A stretch of 64,000 bases of DNA, taken from assembly GCF_001310955.1 (NCBI RefSeq), contig NZ_BAZX01000023.1, positions 1 through 64,000 on the forward strand, read 5' to 3'. Position numbers and translations under genes: made by a program. Positions 26,186 through 35,919 of the stretch are shown here, piece by piece (position 1 is the first letter of the stretch; each line of letters begins with the position of its first letter). The notes beneath the pieces are model-generated. The model was not told where the DNA came from. It saw only the letters and a program-made list of their open reading frames with translations, and ran no database searches. This DNA is from Marinifilum fragile JCM 15579. Its GTDB lineage: Bacteria; Bacteroidota; Bacteroidia; Bacteroidales; Marinifilaceae.

Positions 26186-29100
26186 ATGAAAAAATGTTGG
26201 AACGACGGCTTTCGACCCCGAAAGTTGTTTAAAATGTTGTTATTTATGAAGATGCTAGCCTTGTTTTTATTGGCCAGTGTAATGAGTGTATCGGCAAATA
26301 CCATAGCTCAGGATGCCAGAGTTACCATTAACTTGAATGGAGCGGACTTGGAGCAGGTATTGTGGGAAATTCATGAACAAACAGGCCTTATCTTCCTGTA
26401 TAGTTCGGAAGATATTAAGGAAGTGAAGGATGTTTCGGTTGAAGCACAGGATGAAACAGTTAAATCTGTACTGCAACATTGTTTAAAAGACAGTGAACTT
26501 GAATATGAATTCAAGCAGGAAGCAATTACACTTCGTAAGAGTGTAAAAGAAAAACAGCCATCAGGTGAGGTTCAGCAAGAGAAAACGCGTAAGATTTCTG
26601 GTGTGGTGGTGGATGACCAAGGACTTTCTCTTCCTGGTGTATCGGTTCTAATAAAAGGAACAACAAATGGAGTATCTACCAATTTTGATGGTGAATTTAC
26701 TCTAGAAATTCCAGCAACAGGAAAGTCGGTATTGACCTTTTCTTTTATTGGAATGCAATCTCAGGAGATAGTGGTAAGCAAGCAAACTAATCTGAATATT
26801 ACCATGAAAACTGACTCAGAACAGTTAAGCGAAGTGGTTGTTGTATCAGATGGTTTTCGTAAAACTGACCGCCGTTTGTTTACTGGTTCGGCTACGACTG
26901 TTAAAGCTGAAGACGCCAAAGTTGCTGGGGTAGTTGATGTAGGACAAATGCTGGAAGGTAAAGCTGCGGGTGTTTCTGTTCAAACTGTTTCCGGAAGTTT
27001 TGGTGCAGCACCAAAAATACGTGTTCGTGGTGCCTCTTCCATTTATGGAGATCAGAAACCTCTTTGGGTTGTAGATGGAGTTGTATTGGAAGATGTAGTA
27101 GACGTTTCTCCTGATGATTTATCTTCTGGTGATGCTGCAACCCTAATTAGTTCAGCGGTTGCAGGTTTGAACTCCGACGATATTGAAAAATTTGAGATTT
27201 TGAAGGATGCATCGGCAACAGCTCTGTATGGAGCACGAGCAATGAATGGAGTAATCGTTATTACAACCAAGCGCGGGAAAAAAGGTGCAACTTCAGTTTC
27301 ATATTCTGGTGAATTTACGATGAGATTAAAACCATCTTATTCGAACTATAATATTATGAATTCTCGTGAGCAGATGTCTGTTTATCGTGAATTGGAAGCA
27401 AAGGGGTGGTTGAATCATGCGGAGATCTCTCGACAGAAAAGTGGTGGGATTTATAAGAAGATGTACGATTTAATTAATACCTACGATCCTACAACGGGTT
27501 TTGGTTTGCAAAATACCCCTGAAGCAAGAGCTAAATTCTTACAGAAATATGAAATGACTAATACCGATTGGTTTGATGAATTGTTTACCAATAACATTAC
27601 ACAAAATCATTCGGTTAGTTTAACTGGAGGTACAGAAAAGAGTAGTTTCTATTTCTCGACAAGTTATTACGGAGATAAGGGATGGTCTATTGCTGATGAG
27701 GTAGACAGGTATACAGTTAATGCAAATGCTTCTGTTCAATTAAATGAAAAGTTGAAGATCGGATTTATCACAGCAGGTTCATTTCGTCAGCAGAAAGCAC
27801 CCGGTACTGTGAGTCGTACAGAAGATCCTGTGAATGGAGAATATAGTCGTGATTTTGATATTAACCCATTTTCATACGCCTTGAATACAAGTAGAGTTTT
27901 GCGTCCTTATGATGATAATGGAAATCTGGAATATTATAGAATGAATTATGCCGATTTCAATATCATTAATGAGATGAAAAACAACTATTTGGATATTGAT
28001 ATGTTGGATTTGAAATTGCAGGCGAATATCGATTATAAGTTGTTAAAAGGACTGGATCTGAATTTTGTGGGTTCGATTAGATATGTGAAATCTACTCAGG
28101 AGCATAAAATCTTGGAAAATTCTAATATGGCATCAGCTTATAGAGCAAATGATACATATGAGATTGCCAAGGACAATAAATTTCTATTCAAGGACTTAGA
28201 AACTCCAAACTCATTGCCAAAAGTGGTTCTTCCGAAAGGAGGATTTTACAATAGAAGTGACAATAGTCTGTTGAACTATTATTTTAGAGGAACTACAAAC
28301 TGGAATAAAATCTTTGAGGAAATTCATATCGTAAATGTAATGGGTGGTATGGAGATTAAGTCTTCCAATAGAAAAAACAGTGCATTTGATGGTATTGGTT
28401 ACCAGTGGGAAAGAGGTGGAATACCATATATTGATCCTGACTTTGTTAGACAGCAGTTGCAAAATGGAGTTTCTTATTATGGAATGCAAGAATATCGAGA
28501 TCGCTTTGCTGCATTTTTTGCAACAGGAAGTTATTCTTATGCAGGAAAATATACAATCAATGGTACTTTCCGTTATGATGGTTCAAACCAGTTGGGAAAA
28601 TCAACTTCTGCACGTTGGCTGCCAACTTGGAACGTAAGTGGATCATGGAATGCACACGATGAAGATTTCTTAAGAGATTCTGAAGTGATTTCGCATTTGT
28701 CGTTGCGAGCTACCTATGGACTTACAGCAAGTATGGGAGCTGCAAATAACTCAACATTGGTATTAATGAATCAGGTGACAGATCGTCCATATATTTCAGA
28801 GCAGGAATCTCAGATGTACATTGATGGTTTGGAAAATTCAGAACTAACTTGGGAAAAACAGTATGAAACCAATGTGGGGATGGATTTAGGTTTGTTTCGC
28901 AACAGAATCAATCTGAGTGTGGATGCCTATCAGCGTAAGGGGTTTGATTTGATTGCTTATATCAAAACTTCTGGTATTGGTGGTGAATTCTGGAAATATG
29001 CCAATTATGCAGATATGGAATCTCATGGTATTGAGTTTACACTAACCACACACAATGTGAAGTCTGATGATTTTAAATGGAAAACCAACGTGACTTTTGC

Positions 29101-29849
29101 CTACAACAAGAATGAGATTACAAAATTGAAATCGTTCCAGAATATTTACAACTTGGTGAAAGATGTTGGAGGACCATTGGAGGGATATCCAGTAAGAAGT
29201 CTATTCTCTGTACAATATAAGGGACTCAATGCTGAAGGTTTGCCTACATTTATTAATGAAGATGGAGTATTAACTGTTTCTGATCTGGATTTCCAATCGA
29301 CCAAAATCGATCATTTAAAATACGAGGGATCCATTGATCCAAAAGTTACAGGTGGTTTTGGTAATATGTTCACTTACAAAAACTGGAAGTTGAATGTTTT
29401 CATGACTTACCAATTTGGAAATAAGGTGAGATTACGACCTCAGTTTAAAGCAAAATATTCTGATCTGGATGCCATGCCGAAAGAATTTTACGATCGCTGG
29501 ATGCTAAAAGGAGATGAAGAGATTACTGATATTCCTACCATATTATCGCAACGTCAGTACAATGTAAACTATAGTAAGGCTTACAATGGATACAATTTAT
29601 CTACAGCTCGAGTTGCCGATGGTTCTTTTGTAAGAATGAAAGAGATTTCTCTGGCTTATAGCCTTCCAAAAAAATTACTGTCTGGAATAGGTTTGAACAG
29701 TGCGACGTTTAAACTTCAAGGGTCGAATTTGTTTTTGTTGTATTCCGACAAAAAAATTGAATGGACAAGATCCAGAGTTTATGGGTTCAGGAGGTGTAGC
29801 AATGCCAATTCCTAAGCAATATACTCTATCGGTAAAACTTGGTTTTTAA
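26186..29849 (+). CDS. SusC-family TonB-dependent receptor with STN signalling domain (1-nt frameshift near the end)
   Basis: The frame as read stops at 29815 (1209 aa) with an atypical tail. Removing one A from a run of seven (29750-29756) restores the usual C-terminus DPEFMGSGGVAMPIPK...TLSVKLGF ending at 29849, about 1220 aa. Domains: signal peptide (about 20-40), STN domain (about 48-112), carboxypeptidase-like regulatory domain (about 132-210), plug (about 215-340, VDGVVL, TALYGARAMNGVI) and beta-barrel. The STN domain and the sigma/FecR genes upstream indicate trans-envelope signalling. The ligand is unknown; the metallohydrolase downstream makes peptides or glycoproteins plausible. The homopolymer shift may be an assembly error. 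Confidence 0.92.
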
Positions 29850-29880
29850 ATAGTGAAGAAGATCGATAAAAATTAAGACA

Positions 29881-31392
29881 ATGAAAAAAATTAAAAATAT
29901 AGCCTTAGTCTTTTTGGGGATGACCATCTTATCTTCATGCAATGACTATTTAGATGAAACACCTGATAACAGGACTATTTTGGATTCACCTGAAGCAGTG
30001 AGTGAATTATTGGTATCTGCATACCCAGAAGCTTTCTATCATGGATTTGCAGAAGTAATGTCTGATAATGCTGGTGATAAAGGAATTGGACAATATGTCG
30101 CAGAATATATCCCAAATGAAAATGCTTACTATTGGGAGGATGCTGCTTCTTCGCAGTACGATACACCTACAATGTATTGGAATGCTTGTTATGCTGCGAT
30201 TGCTGCAGCCAATCACGCTTTAGATGCGATTGAAAAGGCTTCGGATGAAGAAAATTACACTGCCCAAAAGGGAGAGGCTCTTGCCGCACGTGCCTATGCA
30301 CATTTTATGTTGGTGAATTTGTTTGCAAAGCATTACAATCCTGCTACAGCAGAGAATGATTTGGGAGTGCCTTTTGTTGAAGCACCAGAGAAAGTAGTAT
30401 TCAAAGATTACAAGAGAGCCACTGTAAAAACCATATACGATAGAATTGAGGCTGATATCGAGGAAGCAGATAAGCTGATTAGAGATGATAGCTATGCTGT
30501 TGGTAAATATCACTTTACACAAGCCGCACTTCATGCCTTTGCATCGCGATTCTATTTGTTCAAAGGTGATTGGGACAAAGTAATTGAGCATTCTGATATG
30601 GTTTTGGGTAGTGATCCGTCAAGTAAATTGAGAGACTGGAACGGAAAATATCTTACCTATGAAGCAAGCGAACTTTGGGCACAGTATACAAAAGCCGAAG
30701 AAGCTTCCAATATCATGTTGGCCAGAGGATATTCCAATTGGGGGAATGGTGCTGTTGTTTTTCGATATTCTCTTTCATCCCTAAAAATCCAGGAGTTGTT
30801 TGGAAAAGATCCAATAACAGATGCAATGCGCTTCGAAATGGTGATTGGTGACAAAGTTTTGTATGCTGCAGGTTCTCAACTGTTGGGCTTTATCCCAAAA
30901 TTAAAGGGCAGAATTGAAAGTCATGATAATAATCCTGATCAGGGGCTTGCCAATATGGTTGCTCCACTTTTTACCACTGAAGAAGTGCTGTTTAATAGAG
31001 CTGAAGCCTATGCAATGAAAAAGGATTATGCATCGGTATTGGAGGATTTGGATAGCTACCTGAAAAAAAGAGTAAGATCCTATAATCCAGAAAACAAAGT
31101 TACGCTTGAGAAAATACAGAAGGAATATGAAATGGCTGATGGACCTGAATTGGCTCCATACTATACCATTGAAGAGGGACAGAAATACTACCTATGGTAT
31201 GTGTTGGATTTGCGTCGTCGTGAGTTTGTTCATGAAGGAATGAGATGGTTCGATGTGAAGCGATTCAACATTGAAATTACTCATGATATTATTGACGGTA
31301 GCTCAATTACCTTATCAAAGGATGATAATCGCAGAGTGATTCAAATTCCTGAACAGGCGATAGCTATTGGTTTGCAGGCAAACCCTAGATAA
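29881..31392 (+). CDS. SusD/RagB-family outer-membrane nutrient-binding lipoprotein
   Basis: This encodes 503 aa with the lipobox ILSSC at about residue 20. The SusD fold is TPR-like: RAYAHFMLVNLFAKHY, YDRIEADIEEA, KYHFTQAALHAFASRFYLFKGDWD, and the C-terminal LDLRRREFVHEGMRWFDVKRF motif. It caps the SusC transporter and binds the imported ligand. It starts 31 bp after the restored end of susC. Confidence 0.94.
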   Translation: MKKIKNIALVFLGMTILSSCNDYLDETPDNRTILDSPEAVSELLVSAYPEAFYHGFAEVMSDNAGDKGIGQYVAEYIPNENAYYWEDAASSQYDTPTMYWNACYAAIAAANHALDAIEKASDEENYTAQKGEALAARAYAHFMLVNLFAKHYNPATAENDLGVPFVEAPEKVVFKDYKRATVKTIYDRIEADIEEADKLIRDDSYAVGKYHFTQAALHAFASRFYLFKGDWDKVIEHSDMVLGSDPSSKLRDWNGKYLTYEASELWAQYTKAEEASNIMLARGYSNWGNGAVVFRYSLSSLKIQELFGKDPITDAMRFEMVIGDKVLYAAGSQLLGFIPKLKGRIESHDNNPDQGLANMVAPLFTTEEVLFNRAEAYAMKKDYASVLEDLDSYLKKRVRSYNPENKVTLEKIQKEYEMADGPELAPYYTIEEGQKYYLWYVLDLRRREFVHEGMRWFDVKRFNIEITHDIIDGSSITLSKDDNRRVIQIPEQAIAIGLQANPR

Positions 31393-31475
31393 AAAAGGAA
31401 AGAAATGAGTTATTTTCTCCTTATGGAGTTATTGGAACTAAAATGGAGAATGAATAATCAAATAAAATTTAAGAG

Positions 31476-32384
31476 ATGAAAAAATATATATGTTTTCTAA
31501 TGTTGGGACTCCTGTTTTTAGGGGCGTGTAGCAGTGATGATGACTTGGGAGAATCGTTAATTGATACCTCTACGCCAGAACTGAACGAAGTGGATGAATG
31601 GATCAGAGAAAATTATACCTACCCCTACAATGTAGAAGTGAAATACAAGTGGGACAACTCGGAGTTGGACAACACAAAAATTTTAACCCCAACAACATTG
31701 GACCGTGTAATTCCTTTCTTGGAGAAAATGAAGGAAATTTGGGTCGATCCGTATGCAAAGAATGGAGGCGAAGATTTTATGAAAGCCTATATTCCCAAGC
31801 AAATGGTATTGGTAGGAAGCCACAATTATGAAGATAATGGAGGTATCGTGTTGGGTCAAGCTGAAGGAGGAAGAAAGATTACCATTTTCGACCTGAATTA
31901 CATTGACTTTGATCTGTCAGGCCTAAATAGTTGGGAGAAACGCAGGGCAATGGAGCCCATTCTTCGAGTATTTAAAACGATGCATCACGAGTTTGGTCAT
32001 ATTCTTCATCAGACCATAGCATATCCTGTGGAGTACAAGAAACTCACAACCGGTTATACATCTAACTGGATGAATTTTGGTGATTCTGAGGCCAGAGGAA
32101 TGGGATTTATTACTGCTTATTCTCTGTTGAATCCTGATGAAGATTTTGTGGAAATGTTATCTGAATTCCTAACCCGAAGCAATGAGGATTGGAATGAATT
32201 GATTGATAAGATCAAAGTGTATGATGAAAACTATTATACAGATGAAGATGCGTCAAAATTAGCTAGGATTAAAATTCGTGAGAAGGAGAAAATGATTGCA
32301 GATTACATGTTGCAGATCTGGAAGATTGACATCTATAAATTGCAGGCGGATATTGCCGCGGTTTTAGACGAATTGAGTAATTAA
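31476..32384 (+). CDS. Substrate-import-associated zinc metallohydrolase lipoprotein
   Basis: This encodes 302 aa with the lipobox FLGAC at about residue 18. The zinc motif HEFGH (in MHHEFGHILHQ) lies at about 171-175, and the region DEDFVEMLSEF near 230 may give the third ligand. This family sits beside SusCD pairs in many Bacteroidota and is thought to process the imported substrate at the cell surface. It is the third gene of the operon. Confidence 0.88.
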   Translation: MKKYICFLMLGLLFLGACSSDDDLGESLIDTSTPELNEVDEWIRENYTYPYNVEVKYKWDNSELDNTKILTPTTLDRVIPFLEKMKEIWVDPYAKNGGEDFMKAYIPKQMVLVGSHNYEDNGGIVLGQAEGGRKITIFDLNYIDFDLSGLNSWEKRRAMEPILRVFKTMHHEFGHILHQTIAYPVEYKKLTTGYTSNWMNFGDSEARGMGFITAYSLLNPDEDFVEMLSEFLTRSNEDWNELIDKIKVYDENYYTDEDASKLARIKIREKEKMIADYMLQIWKIDIYKLQADIAAVLDELSN

Positions 32385-32406
32385 TTCATAGAAAAACAAG
32401 AGAGTT

Positions 32407-33735
32407 ATGAGAAAAATACATTTAAATATAATATGTTCCATGCTTGTTTTGTTTACGGCATGTGACAACGATTTTGAAAGTGAGTTTGATCTTGCACCAG
32501 ATGAAAGAGCTGCTATAGCTGTTAAAGAGTTTAAAGATGCTTTAACCTCATCAGAACATGGATGGCTGACCCATTACTATCCTAATCCAACAAAATTAGG
32601 ATCATATACCTTTCATTTTATATTTGATGAGACAGGTGTCGTAAATATGAATTGGGATTATTATGATTTTCCAGATGAATCGGAATATTCTGTGAAGATG
32701 TTCGAAAAGCCAGTTTTGATTTTCGACACCTATAGCAAATTCTCGAAGATGACTGATCCGGAAATTGGGGAACCAGGTAAAGGATTTGGCGGTGAACTGG
32801 AGTTTAGCATGACTAAAAAATCAGTGGATGGTGACACTTTGTATCTTGAAGAAAGAGTGAGTGGAGATCCAATGGTGTTGGTTAGAGCTACTGCCCAAAC
32901 GACAACTCAGCTAAGAGAATACGCCAAACATACGAAACATCTTGAAAGAGCTGATGAGCAGGTAGTGGTGCCTTTTTACTTCAACTTATCCGTTGAAGGT
33001 TGGGATACCAAAGTAAATATGGTATATAGTGGAGATAAGATTATTGCATTTCTTAACTATGTAGATAAAGGAGAAGTAAAGCATGAGCTGATGCCAATCA
33101 ACTATACTCATGAAGGTTTTGAATTTCATCATCCTGTAGTGTTGAACGGTATTGGGGTTAAATCTTTTAAATATGATGAAGCAAAGAATCAGTTCGTTGT
33201 AACGGATGCTGGAGTTACAGGAACTTTTAAATATGAAGCAGATTGTCCTGCTCATATTGAGGGGATGACCGATAAGTTTTTTGGCCCCAAAACATTTGGT
33301 GGTGATGCGAAGATAGTTAGTCCTAAATTAGCCAATTTGATTGATGGGATTTATCCAGATGCTGCATTCAATTATTTTTCGACAGATCCTTATGTAGCTT
33401 CTTGGGGACCTAGTACTTTCAAAATAAATTTTGCCGATTGGACTACCTTAAAGATCGCAGTTTCTTACAAAAAGAAAACTGAGGATGTTGTAGAAATGGA
33501 ATTTCTTGGCTATCAAACGGAGTGGTCTGGACCATTTGTTGATTTGGAATATATTGAAGGATTAATGTCTACAGAGAAAGGACAGGCTATTTTAGATATA
33601 GTAGCCAGTCCTAAGGGATGGACCATTGTTCCTATTGAGCTAAAGGAATATGGATCATCTTATTATCTGGTAAGTAATGAAGATCCAGAAATGTATATGT
33701 GTTTTGGGTTGAATTATAGCGATGATGAGGATTAA
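32407..33735 (+). CDS. DUF4302-like surface protein
   Basis: This encodes 442 aa with a signal peptide and an ACD lipobox (LFTACD) at about residue 19. The early block RAAIAVKEFKDALTSSEHGWLTHYYPNP resembles DUF4302 proteins found next to SusCD/zinc-hydrolase sets. The rest is a beta-rich repeat fold without catalytic motifs that I can see. It is probably a surface-exposed binding accessory. Confidence 0.75.
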   Translation: MRKIHLNIICSMLVLFTACDNDFESEFDLAPDERAAIAVKEFKDALTSSEHGWLTHYYPNPTKLGSYTFHFIFDETGVVNMNWDYYDFPDESEYSVKMFEKPVLIFDTYSKFSKMTDPEIGEPGKGFGGELEFSMTKKSVDGDTLYLEERVSGDPMVLVRATAQTTTQLREYAKHTKHLERADEQVVVPFYFNLSVEGWDTKVNMVYSGDKIIAFLNYVDKGEVKHELMPINYTHEGFEFHHPVVLNGIGVKSFKYDEAKNQFVVTDAGVTGTFKYEADCPAHIEGMTDKFFGPKTFGGDAKIVSPKLANLIDGIYPDAAFNYFSTDPYVASWGPSTFKINFADWTTLKIAVSYKKKTEDVVEMEFLGYQTEWSGPFVDLEYIEGLMSTEKGQAILDIVASPKGWTIVPIELKEYGSSYYLVSNEDPEMYMCFGLNYSDDED

Positions 33736-33750
33736 TTAGACGTTTGAATA

Positions 33751-33797
33751 CCCTTCTGCTTATGTATATAATTGTATTTAAGCGGGAGGGGTTTTAA
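33751..33797 (+). terminator. Hairpin after the DUF4302-like gene (attenuator)
   Basis: CCCTTCTGCTT pairs with AAGCGGGAGGG using two G-T pairs, followed by GTTTT. Two more plus-strand genes follow, so it may act as a partial terminator. Confidence 0.6.
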
Positions 33798-33817
33798 AAA
33801 TCTCAATTATAAAAAAA

Positions 33818-34063
33818 ATGTTCGATACGAGTTTTGGATTAAAAACATGGATTTATCCGGGATTGATTTGGGGTGTGATCATGTTTGTTGGCGTTACTAT
33901 GTTCGTGGTTGAAAACAATGATGAGCTAATAACATGGAAACAATTGTATACTCTTCCGATTTATTTAATTGGTGGTTTAGTACTGCAATATCTTCAGTTT
34001 AAGCGCCTAAACAAAAAGGGAAGAAGAGAAATAGGACAGAAAACAGATTCTCGTGAGTATTAG
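33818..34063 (+). CDS. Small two-helix membrane protein
   Basis: This encodes 81 aa with hydrophobic helices at about 11-31 and 43-60 and a basic tail (KRLNKKGRREIGQK). No family is recognised. It follows the operon hairpin and precedes the Ig-like lipoprotein on the same strand. Confidence 0.6.
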   Translation: MFDTSFGLKTWIYPGLIWGVIMFVGVTMFVVENNDELITWKQLYTLPIYLIGGLVLQYLQFKRLNKKGRREIGQKTDSREY

Positions 34064-34124
34064 AAATAGATTTCATAAATGAACATCTTGGTAAATTGGA
34101 AATAAGATTAAAAATAAGGACGAT

Positions 34125-35150
34125 ATGAAATCAATTATGATATGCGCCAATGGTAATGTACTGAGTAAGTATATTAAAATTTTAAAGAGTTTTTCTAATC
34201 TGTTTGTGATTGTAATCCTACTCCTTGTTTCTAGTTGTCAAAAGGATGAGAGTACAAGTAATCCGCTTAATGTTGTATCAACTAATATTTCTGATGGTGC
34301 AACAGGAATAGATGTTTTTTCAGAAATAATGATTCGCTTTAGTGAAGAGTTGGATGTTAGCTCAGTAAATGAAAATAGTTTTCTGGTAAAAAAGGGGCAA
34401 TATCCTGTTTATGGTAAAATTAGCAGTGTTGGAAATAAAGCTGTTTTTAAGCCTTCACAGCAATTAGATGGAGAACAAGCATATGAATGTACTATAACTA
34501 CTGATGTGCAGGGTATAAATGGTGAGGTAATGGCTAATGATTATCATTGGGGCTTTACTTCAGGAGAGGAGCCGGATATGGTTGCTCCCCAAATTAAAAA
34601 GAGTATTCCTGTTGATATGGAAATTTCAGTTTTTACAAACATTGAAATTTTGGTGTATTTTGATGAAGAGGTTGATCCGGAAACGCTTAATAATAAGTCA
34701 TTTATTGTGAAAACAGGAGAAACAGTTGTTGGTGGAAGTATTACCTATGAAGCTAAAGTTGCAAAGTTTATTCCTGATGTGGAATGGATGTATGAGACTG
34801 TATACACTTGCACGCTTACCAGTGATGTTAAGGATCTTGAAGGTAACGCATTGGCGAGTAATTTTGAATGGCAGTTTACAACGATACCCGAAGTGTTAAG
34901 TTTTAGTGCTCTTATTCAACCCATTTTTAAAGATCAGGATTGTTGGACCTGTCATAATGAGAATCGTGATCCTGATTTGAGAGAGTCAATGGCATACAAT
35001 TCTTTGCTTAATGGAAACTATGTGGATACTGATTCGCCTGAGGATAGTCGTATTATTAAACAATTGAAGGGGGGGCATGCTGGTTTTATTACACAAAAAG
35101 AAGAGGATTTGATTCTGGAGTGGATTAAACGTGGAGCAAAAAATAATTAA
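34125..35150 (+). CDS. Ig-like (SbsA/Big_5-type) lipoprotein with C-terminal CxxCH heme-type motif
   Basis: This encodes 341 aa with the lipobox LVSSC at about residue 38. Two Ig-like repeats (about 50-145 and 150-250) share the pattern P..G....V...I.I.F.E..D...(V/L)N..SF.VK.G and end W.FT(S/T). The C-terminal 85 residues contain CWTCHNE at about 274-278, a c-type heme attachment motif, in a cytochrome-c-like helical context (DSRIIKQLKGGHAGFITQKEEDLILEWIKRGA). A distal Met ligand is not obvious. It could be a surface electron-transfer or redox-sensing lipoprotein. It is probably the last gene of the SusCD transcript. Confidence 0.8.
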   Translation: MKSIMICANGNVLSKYIKILKSFSNLFVIVILLLVSSCQKDESTSNPLNVVSTNISDGATGIDVFSEIMIRFSEELDVSSVNENSFLVKKGQYPVYGKISSVGNKAVFKPSQQLDGEQAYECTITTDVQGINGEVMANDYHWGFTSGEEPDMVAPQIKKSIPVDMEISVFTNIEILVYFDEEVDPETLNNKSFIVKTGETVVGGSITYEAKVAKFIPDVEWMYETVYTCTLTSDVKDLEGNALASNFEWQFTTIPEVLSFSALIQPIFKDQDCWTCHNENRDPDLRESMAYNSLLNGNYVDTDSPEDSRIIKQLKGGHAGFITQKEEDLILEWIKRGAKNN

Positions 35151-35241
35151 TAAAGAGGCGATGGAAATATGTAAGAGTATGATCTAAACATATGTAAATC
35201 ATAGCTTACTAATTCTATTAGGCAATATTTAGTTGGAGGTT

Positions 35242-35300
35242 AGAGGGCCTTCTCGATATTCGCACACATCTTAAAAAAATCCAAGAGAAGGCCCCTCTTT
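35242..35300 (+). terminator. Large terminator-like hairpin
   Basis: AGAGGGCCTTCTC pairs with GAGAAGGCCCCTCT around about 33 bases, followed by TTTATT. It probably ends the SusCD operon transcript. Confidence 0.65.
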
Positions 35301-35798
35301 ATTCTCATGGTTTGAATCTAACTATAACCTCATATATAAACTCAAGGAGCACTTCTAGCTTTTTGAGTTTTACCATAAAGTCCAGCATGGTTGTTATTCT
35401 TAGTAATACTAGAATATCTGTTTTCAAGAATTAGCTGATTTTCATAATTTCACTTAAATTATGAGGTTATTTCGATTGACAGTACTAAAAACATATGTCA
35501 TTCGTTTCTCACACATTTCCAAACCTATCGAATGAACTTGCCAATATTTAATAAATCTTCTTCGGGATATATATTAGGAATTTTAATTCTGACATTAATA
35601 AATGCTATCATCATGTGCTACATTACTTCTTTTTAGGGGTAAAAAAGTACGTATTAATCCTGTGAGAGCTCAATTTTCTTGATGTTTGTAAGCCTGTAGT
35701 TTAAACTAGCATTTTACGTGTAAAATTCGTAACTTATTAATTCTTTGCAACGAAGACTATTTATATATGTGTGTTAAAAATTAGGGTTAGTCTTCAAC

Positions 35799-35867
35799 AG
35801 AGCGATTTCATTAATAGGGTATAGAATGAGTGTGTAAAAGATTCAATGTATTTAATGAAATCGCTCT
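35799..35867. repeat. Perfect 16-bp inverted repeat with 37-base loop
   Basis: AGAGCGATTTCATTAA (35799-35814) and TTAATGAAATCGCTCT (35852-35867). The plus strand then reads GACCTTTTTATT. It lies about 50 bp from the 3' end of the unknown operon and may be a terminator or a small structured RNA. Confidence 0.7.
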
Positions 35868-35919
35868 GACCTTTTTATTAGAATATACCTTTAATTTTAT
35901 CGGATATCAGGAATCCAAA

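Larger units (their letters stand above)
35151..35919. other. Intergenic region with two long hairpins, no gene
   Basis: No convincing reading frame is seen over 770 bases. The region holds the hairpin at 35242-35300 and the 16-bp inverted repeat at 35799-35867, each listed separately. The rest is AT-rich and unremarkable. Confidence 0.6.

Noticed and set aside
29750-29756. Programmed ribosomal frameshifting at the A7 run in the first SusC gene
   Set aside because: Three other genes in the window carry similar single-base breaks at unrelated sequences, so assembly error or plain mutation explains all of them more simply.
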